Source: Chitinophagaceae bacterium
GTDB lineage: Bacteria; Bacteroidota; Bacteroidia; Chitinophagales; Chitinophagaceae
DNA: 7,677 bases
Direction: 5' to 3'
Assembly: GCA_947378615.1 (NCBI GenBank)
Contig: CANCKV010000137.1
Span: forward strand, 1-7,677
Positions 4,494 through 7,677 of the stretch are shown in pieces; the stretch's first letter is position 1, and each line of letters opens with the position of its first letter. The translations under genes and the position numbers were made by a program. The notes under the pieces were generated by a model that made no database searches, had not been told where the DNA came from, and saw nothing but the letters and a program-made list of their open reading frames with translations.

Positions 4494-7208
4494 TTACCTA
4501 ATAAGTACAATAGTTCCCTTTTGGAAAACACTAGTTCCTAAGTAATTTGTTCCTTGAACCATATAAACATAAGTACCTGCAGGTTGGTTCACTCCCTGAT
4601 AAGTTCCATCCCATCCTTCACCAATTTGAGATGTCGTAAAGAGCAGTTGTCCCATTCTATTAAATACACTGAAATAATGAAGATTCAATATGCCAACAGG
4701 AATTGGGTTGATTTTATCGTTTACGCCATCCCCATTAGGTGTAAAAGCAGAGGGAACAAAAATCTCAGGGGGTGTTTTATATACCAATACTTTAATTGTA
4801 TCTAAGGCATAGCATTGTTTTGGATTTTTGATGGTAGCTCTCACCTGATATATAATAGAATCCACTGTTATTGGATAGATACCTATTGGATTGAAGATCT
4901 CTGAATTGTTAAGATATCTATCAAATCCATAGATATTTGTCCAGCGATATTGCGTTGTTATGGTATCAATATTTCCATTTACTTTTAATTGTAAAGGTTG
5001 ATTATAAACTACTGAAGTGTCGTTTCCTGCATTGATGATTACTTGTGGAATAACTGCAATTTTAATGGTATCCGTAAAGGGTTTAGGACAAGTATTTTTT
5101 TTGGTGTAATATGCAGTAAGGTAATAGTTTGTGGTTGAATCAGGAGTAACAATAGGGGAGAGGGTGAGAGAATCGCTTAGCGTCTCTGTTGGCGACCATT
5201 TATAAGAATCTCCTACTATCGAAGCATGAAGCTGAATGTTTCCATTATAACACACTGAATCATCTTTTCCTGCATTTGCAAAGGGAAAAGGATAAACGAA
5301 AATAGTTGTGGTATCCTTTGCAAAACATTTATTGCCAAGATTTGCAAAAACATAATAATTAGCAGGACTAACTAAAGGTTTTATTAAAGGATTTTGTACG
5401 GGATCAATTGTTTCACCTGTATTGCTTGTCCATTTCAATTTTATTCCTCGTTTATCAGTATGGGTATCTGCAAATAGCCGAATTGTATCGGTCTGACAAA
5501 TGTTTGTGTCAGGTCTAGTAGTTACAGAAATATGGGCTAAGGTATATACTAACACGGAATCATTAACAGCGCATCCGTCATCAGTCAAAGAGATATAAAA
5601 TTTATTCTTAGCATTTTTCGGATGAACTAAGGGGGTTGATGAATTGGGATTAATGATTGAATCTTTTGGAGTCCAAGTGAATTTGGGTGTACCACTTGGA
5701 TTAGAAATACTAGCCGATAATTGTAACGTATCAACATTACAAATTAAAGTATCCCTGAAGGGGAGATTTAGTAAGGGTTTTTCTCTCACAATAATAGTTT
5801 TGGTAATTGTATCCATACACCCATTATTATCCTCAGCAATGAGAGTAACTTCTTTAGCTCCAATTGTTGCGTATTTGTATGAAGGATTCTTTATGGAAAA
5901 TGTATCTGCCTTTGTTGAAGTATCCCCTAAATTCCAATGCCATTTATATACCTTTCCATACTTGCTATAAGTAGAATCAAAAAAGTTATATGGATTAAGG
6001 ACACAGCTACTCTTCACTAAAAAATTAGCTTTGAAGCCCGGGAAAACTCTTACAGAAGACTTTGCAGAATCAATACAACTTCCCGATCTGACAAAAAGAT
6101 GTAGTTGAAAAATTCCTGTATCGCCATATTCATGAACAGGCATAGGTAAATAAGAAGTGTCTTTTGAATGAGCTGCAGTGTCACCAAAAATCCATTGATA
6201 GGAAGTAATATTTGAAGATGTGGATTCATTGAAAAATGTAAAATTCAAACCATTACAATTAATATAGGAGGGTTTTAAATCTGCTGCCGAAAGGGAACAG
6301 TCTGCAACTGTGATATGTATTTCTTTTCTGCTGACTCCAATCAATACTCCATTCCTAAATTCGGAAACACATACTGCAATTACATAATCGCCTACAACTT
6401 TAGGTGCTGTGCCAGAAATGATGCCTGTAGTTGCATTGATGGAAACTTTGGTTCCCAAAGGAAATTCGCCGCCAAATTGAGGCGAAATGTAAGGGATAGA
6501 CGTGTAAGGCGGATTAGATGCAGGATTAGGTGCAGTGCCAAGACTACTTGGATCTGTGGAATAAAAACCACCTAATAATCCATTGCAAAACGAATACGAA
6601 AGGGAGTCATTGTCAGCATCAATCGCATGGAAATCAATTGTAAAAGGAGAGCTGAAACAAATAAGGGAAGTGTCTTTTTGAACAAAGGCAGGACTGCTAT
6701 TAGCACGATAGGAAACACCATTGATGACTCCTGGAATCTGATTTGAATAGGTAATACCTACTTGCCCTGAATTAACAACATTTTCAATGCCTGCAATTCT
6801 ACAGCATCTTTGAACAGCCAAAATGTATCCTGCTTCATTATCTGAGAGATTGACAACTGTTTGGTATTTGTTAATCAAATAGCATACAGGTGGATTGTTG
6901 TTAATGCATGGGTCATAAGTAGTTTTATTTAGGATGACACTTCCATTCTTTACAGAATCAACGTTGATATTATCTATTAATTTATTAGTTCCCGCATCGA
7001 AAATACCTAAATGTACAATTCCATCAATTTGCCCTGAACCTGAACTACATAAAATATATTGGTAAACGGTAATTCTATATTGACTCGTTTTATTGATATC
7101 ATCATGACTAAGATATTCGTATTGTATCCATCCCCCCTTCAGATGTGCGGCATCCACTGTTTTTTGTAGTCCAATTAACAGTAGTATCAAATACAATATC
7201 TTTTTCAT
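4494..7208 (-). CDS. Secreted PKD/Ig-like multidomain protein with T9SS type B sorting domain
   Basis: This 904-residue protein is probably exported by the type IX system and displayed on or released from the cell surface. A signal peptide spans about 1-20 (MKKILYLILLLIGLQKTVDA). The N-terminal region begins AHLKGGWIQYEYL (21-33) and contains QRCCR (133-137), a pattern I associate with large Bacteroidota surface proteins. An Ig/cadherin-like fold follows, ending near 301 (INATTGIISGTAPKVVGDY, 257-275). Two PKD-type domains lie at about 302-388 (YQWIFGDT) and 389-476 (WHWNLGDT). Four related Ig-like modules run at about 478-557, 558-638, 639-720 and 721-810. Each tends to show a W in mid-module and to end in Cys-x(2-6)-DT-x-V-x-V-Y/I. 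The C-terminal sorting domain (815-904) has the hallmarks FVPSAFTPNGDGVND, FNRMGQLLF, GWDGTYQG, AGTYVYMV and KGTIVLIR. It likely has its own promoter at 7257-7264. An adhesion or surface role is inferred; the ligand is unknown. Confidence 0.93.
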   Translation of the reverse strand: MKKILYLILLLIGLQKTVDAAHLKGGWIQYEYLSHDDINKTSQYRITVYQYILCSSGSGQIDGIVHLGIFDAGTNKLIDNINVDSVKNGSVILNKTTYDPCINNNPPVCYLINKYQTVVNLSDNEAGYILAVQRCCRIAGIENVVNSGQVGITYSNQIPGVINGVSYRANSSPAFVQKDTSLICFSSPFTIDFHAIDADNDSLSYSFCNGLLGGFYSTDPSSLGTAPNPASNPPYTSIPYISPQFGGEFPLGTKVSINATTGIISGTAPKVVGDYVIAVCVSEFRNGVLIGVSRKEIHITVADCSLSAADLKPSYINCNGLNFTFFNESTSSNITSYQWIFGDTAAHSKDTSYLPMPVHEYGDTGIFQLHLFVRSGSCIDSAKSSVRVFPGFKANFLVKSSCVLNPYNFFDSTYSKYGKVYKWHWNLGDTSTKADTFSIKNPSYKYATIGAKEVTLIAEDNNGCMDTITKTIIVREKPLLNLPFRDTLICNVDTLQLSASISNPSGTPKFTWTPKDSIINPNSSTPLVHPKNAKNKFYISLTDDGCAVNDSVLVYTLAHISVTTRPDTNICQTDTIRLFADTHTDKRGIKLKWTSNTGETIDPVQNPLIKPLVSPANYYVFANLGNKCFAKDTTTIFVYPFPFANAGKDDSVCYNGNIQLHASIVGDSYKWSPTETLSDSLTLSPIVTPDSTTNYYLTAYYTKKNTCPKPFTDTIKIAVIPQVIINAGNDTSVVYNQPLQLKVNGNIDTITTQYRWTNIYGFDRYLNNSEIFNPIGIYPITVDSIIYQVRATIKNPKQCYALDTIKVLVYKTPPEIFVPSAFTPNGDGVNDKINPIPVGILNLHYFSVFNRMGQLLFTTSQIGEGWDGTYQGVNQPAGTYVYMVQGTNYLGTSVFQKGTIVLIR

Positions 7209-7256
7209 AATTCCATTATGCTGATGAGATAAACTTCACTGAAATTTATCAATTCA

Positions 7257-7264
7257 CAAATTTA
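7257..7264 (-). promoter_or_regulatory. Candidate -7 promoter element for the PKD protein gene
   Basis: Read on the minus strand, 7264 to 7257 is TAAATTTG, an exact match to TAnnTTTG. A start near 7250 gives a leader of about 42 nt before the ATG at 7208. No TTG is seen 17-23 bases upstream, so the -33 element is missing or weak. The element touches the inverted repeat at 7264-7283. Confidence 0.45.
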
Positions 7265-7283
7265 ACAACTAGTTAAAGTTGTT
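7264..7283. repeat. 7-bp inverted repeat next to the promoter-like element
   Basis: AACAACT (7264-7270) and AGTTGTT (7277-7283) are exact inverted repeats with a six-base loop, and AACTAGTT (7267-7274) within them is itself palindromic. On the plus strand a T run follows, but no plus-strand gene ends here. On the minus strand it could be a weak end signal for the hydrolase transcript or an operator for the next gene. Chance is also possible in such A+T-rich sequence. Confidence 0.35.
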
Positions 7284-7303
7284 TTTTAATTGCTACCAAG
7301 CTT

Positions 7304-7677
7304 TTAACAAATTAATTTCTCAATAAACTCTTTTATTGCAAAATTTAACTTTTCAGAAGCCTCAAACATGCTTGAATGTGCTGCATCTTTAATAATATGT
7401 ATCATACAAACGGGAGGAAGACTTGCCTGTGCTAACAAATCATGTACAGGCACCGCAATATCTTGTTCACCTGCTACAATTAATACGGGCTTTGCCGCAT
7501 TCCTCAAAACATTAGTTCTATCAGGTCTTGCAATCATTGCCCTATAATAACATTGCAAAGTCTTTGTTTCAAATTTTCTCGTTCTTTCTATGTATGCTTC
7601 AACTTCATCAGGATGCTTCTGCTTGAAGTCGGAGGTAAATAAGTTAGGGATACTTGTTTTCAAGAAGTCATATCCAC
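7304..7677 (-). CDS. Alpha/beta hydrolase, C-terminal part (5' end outside window)
   Basis: The frame is open from the right edge of the window to TAA at 7304-7306, giving 123 visible codons starting GYDFLKTS. This is the last part of an alpha/beta-fold hydrolase, roughly from the lid to the end. KPVLIVAGEQDIAVPV (visible residues 62-77) is the strand and loop carrying the catalytic acid, Asp72. IIKDAAHSSMFEASEKLN (94-111) carries the catalytic His100, and a closing helix ends EFIEKLIC. The nucleophile elbow (G-x-S-x-G) must lie beyond the window. The TTG at 7661-7663 is an internal Leu codon, not the start. The gene points the same way as the PKD protein gene, 95 bases upstream of it. The family call is strong; the substrate (ester, lactone or other) cannot be told. 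Confidence 0.88.
   Translation of the reverse strand, partial: GYDFLKTSIPNLFTSDFKQKHPDEVEAYIERTRKFETKTLQCYYRAMIARPDRTNVLRNAAKPVLIVAGEQDIAVPVHDLLAQASLPPVCMIHIIKDAAHSSMFEASEKLNFAIKEFIEKLIC

Noticed and set aside
3622..7208. PKD protein and dehydrogenase as an operon
   Set aside because: They share strand and order, but the 107-base gap is filled with repeats, the functions are unrelated, and no translational coupling is visible.
7264..7287. Plus-strand Rho-independent terminator (hairpin plus T run)
   Set aside because: No plus-strand gene ends nearby, both neighbours are on the minus strand, and on that strand no T tract follows the stem.
7304..7663. Reading the hydrolase as a complete 119-residue protein starting at TTG 7663
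   Set aside because: The frame stays open to the window edge (visible GYDFL before that point), and the fragment lacks the nucleophile half of an alpha/beta hydrolase, so it is a truncated view of a longer gene.
1..7677. Mobile element, CRISPR array, defence island or novel multi-gene system
   Set aside because: No transposase, integrase, regularly spaced repeats, toxin-antitoxin pair or nuclease/ATPase combination is seen. The genes look like ordinary Bacteroidota chromosomal genes.

Overview
The window looks like chromosomal DNA of a Bacteroidota member (Cytophaga-Flavobacterium-Chitinophaga type). The evidence is an A+T-rich sequence, a TonB-dependent receptor with an N-terminal carboxypeptidase-regulatory-like domain, a long secreted protein ending in a type IX secretion (T9SS) type B sorting domain, A-rich leaders without strong Shine-Dalgarno sites, and -7 elements close to TAnnTTTG. 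The genus cannot be named from the sequence; the style would suit Chitinophagaceae or a relative.

Layout, left to right. A probable C-terminal gene fragment (1-81, +) is followed by a hairpin terminator (173-211) and a gene-free stretch. At 317-323 lies a promoter-like element, followed directly by a clear thiamine pyrophosphate (TPP) riboswitch aptamer (330-425) and an 84-nt leader. This controls a TonB-dependent outer-membrane receptor (510-2921, +), which a strong hairpin terminator closes (2948-3000). Next is a small DUF1003 membrane protein (3097-3501, +), converging on a YdfG-like short-chain dehydrogenase/reductase (3622-4386, -). The short gap between them is framed by an exact 15-bp inverted repeat. 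Upstream of the dehydrogenase, on the same strand, is a 904-residue PKD/Ig-like protein with a T9SS type B sorting signal (4494-7208, -). The window ends in the C-terminal part of an alpha/beta hydrolase (7304-7677, -).

The best-supported functional unit is the riboswitch plus receptor. It is most simply read as a TPP-repressed outer-membrane importer for thiamine or a thiamine precursor or derivative, transcribed alone. No inner-membrane partner (such as PnuT) or thiamine-salvage enzyme is in the window. The other genes share no visible pathway. I found no mobile element, CRISPR array, tRNA, rRNA or defence system, and no clear sign of a new multi-gene system. The less ordinary features are the unresolved expression platform of the riboswitch and the degenerate A+T-rich repeats on both sides of the dehydrogenase gene.
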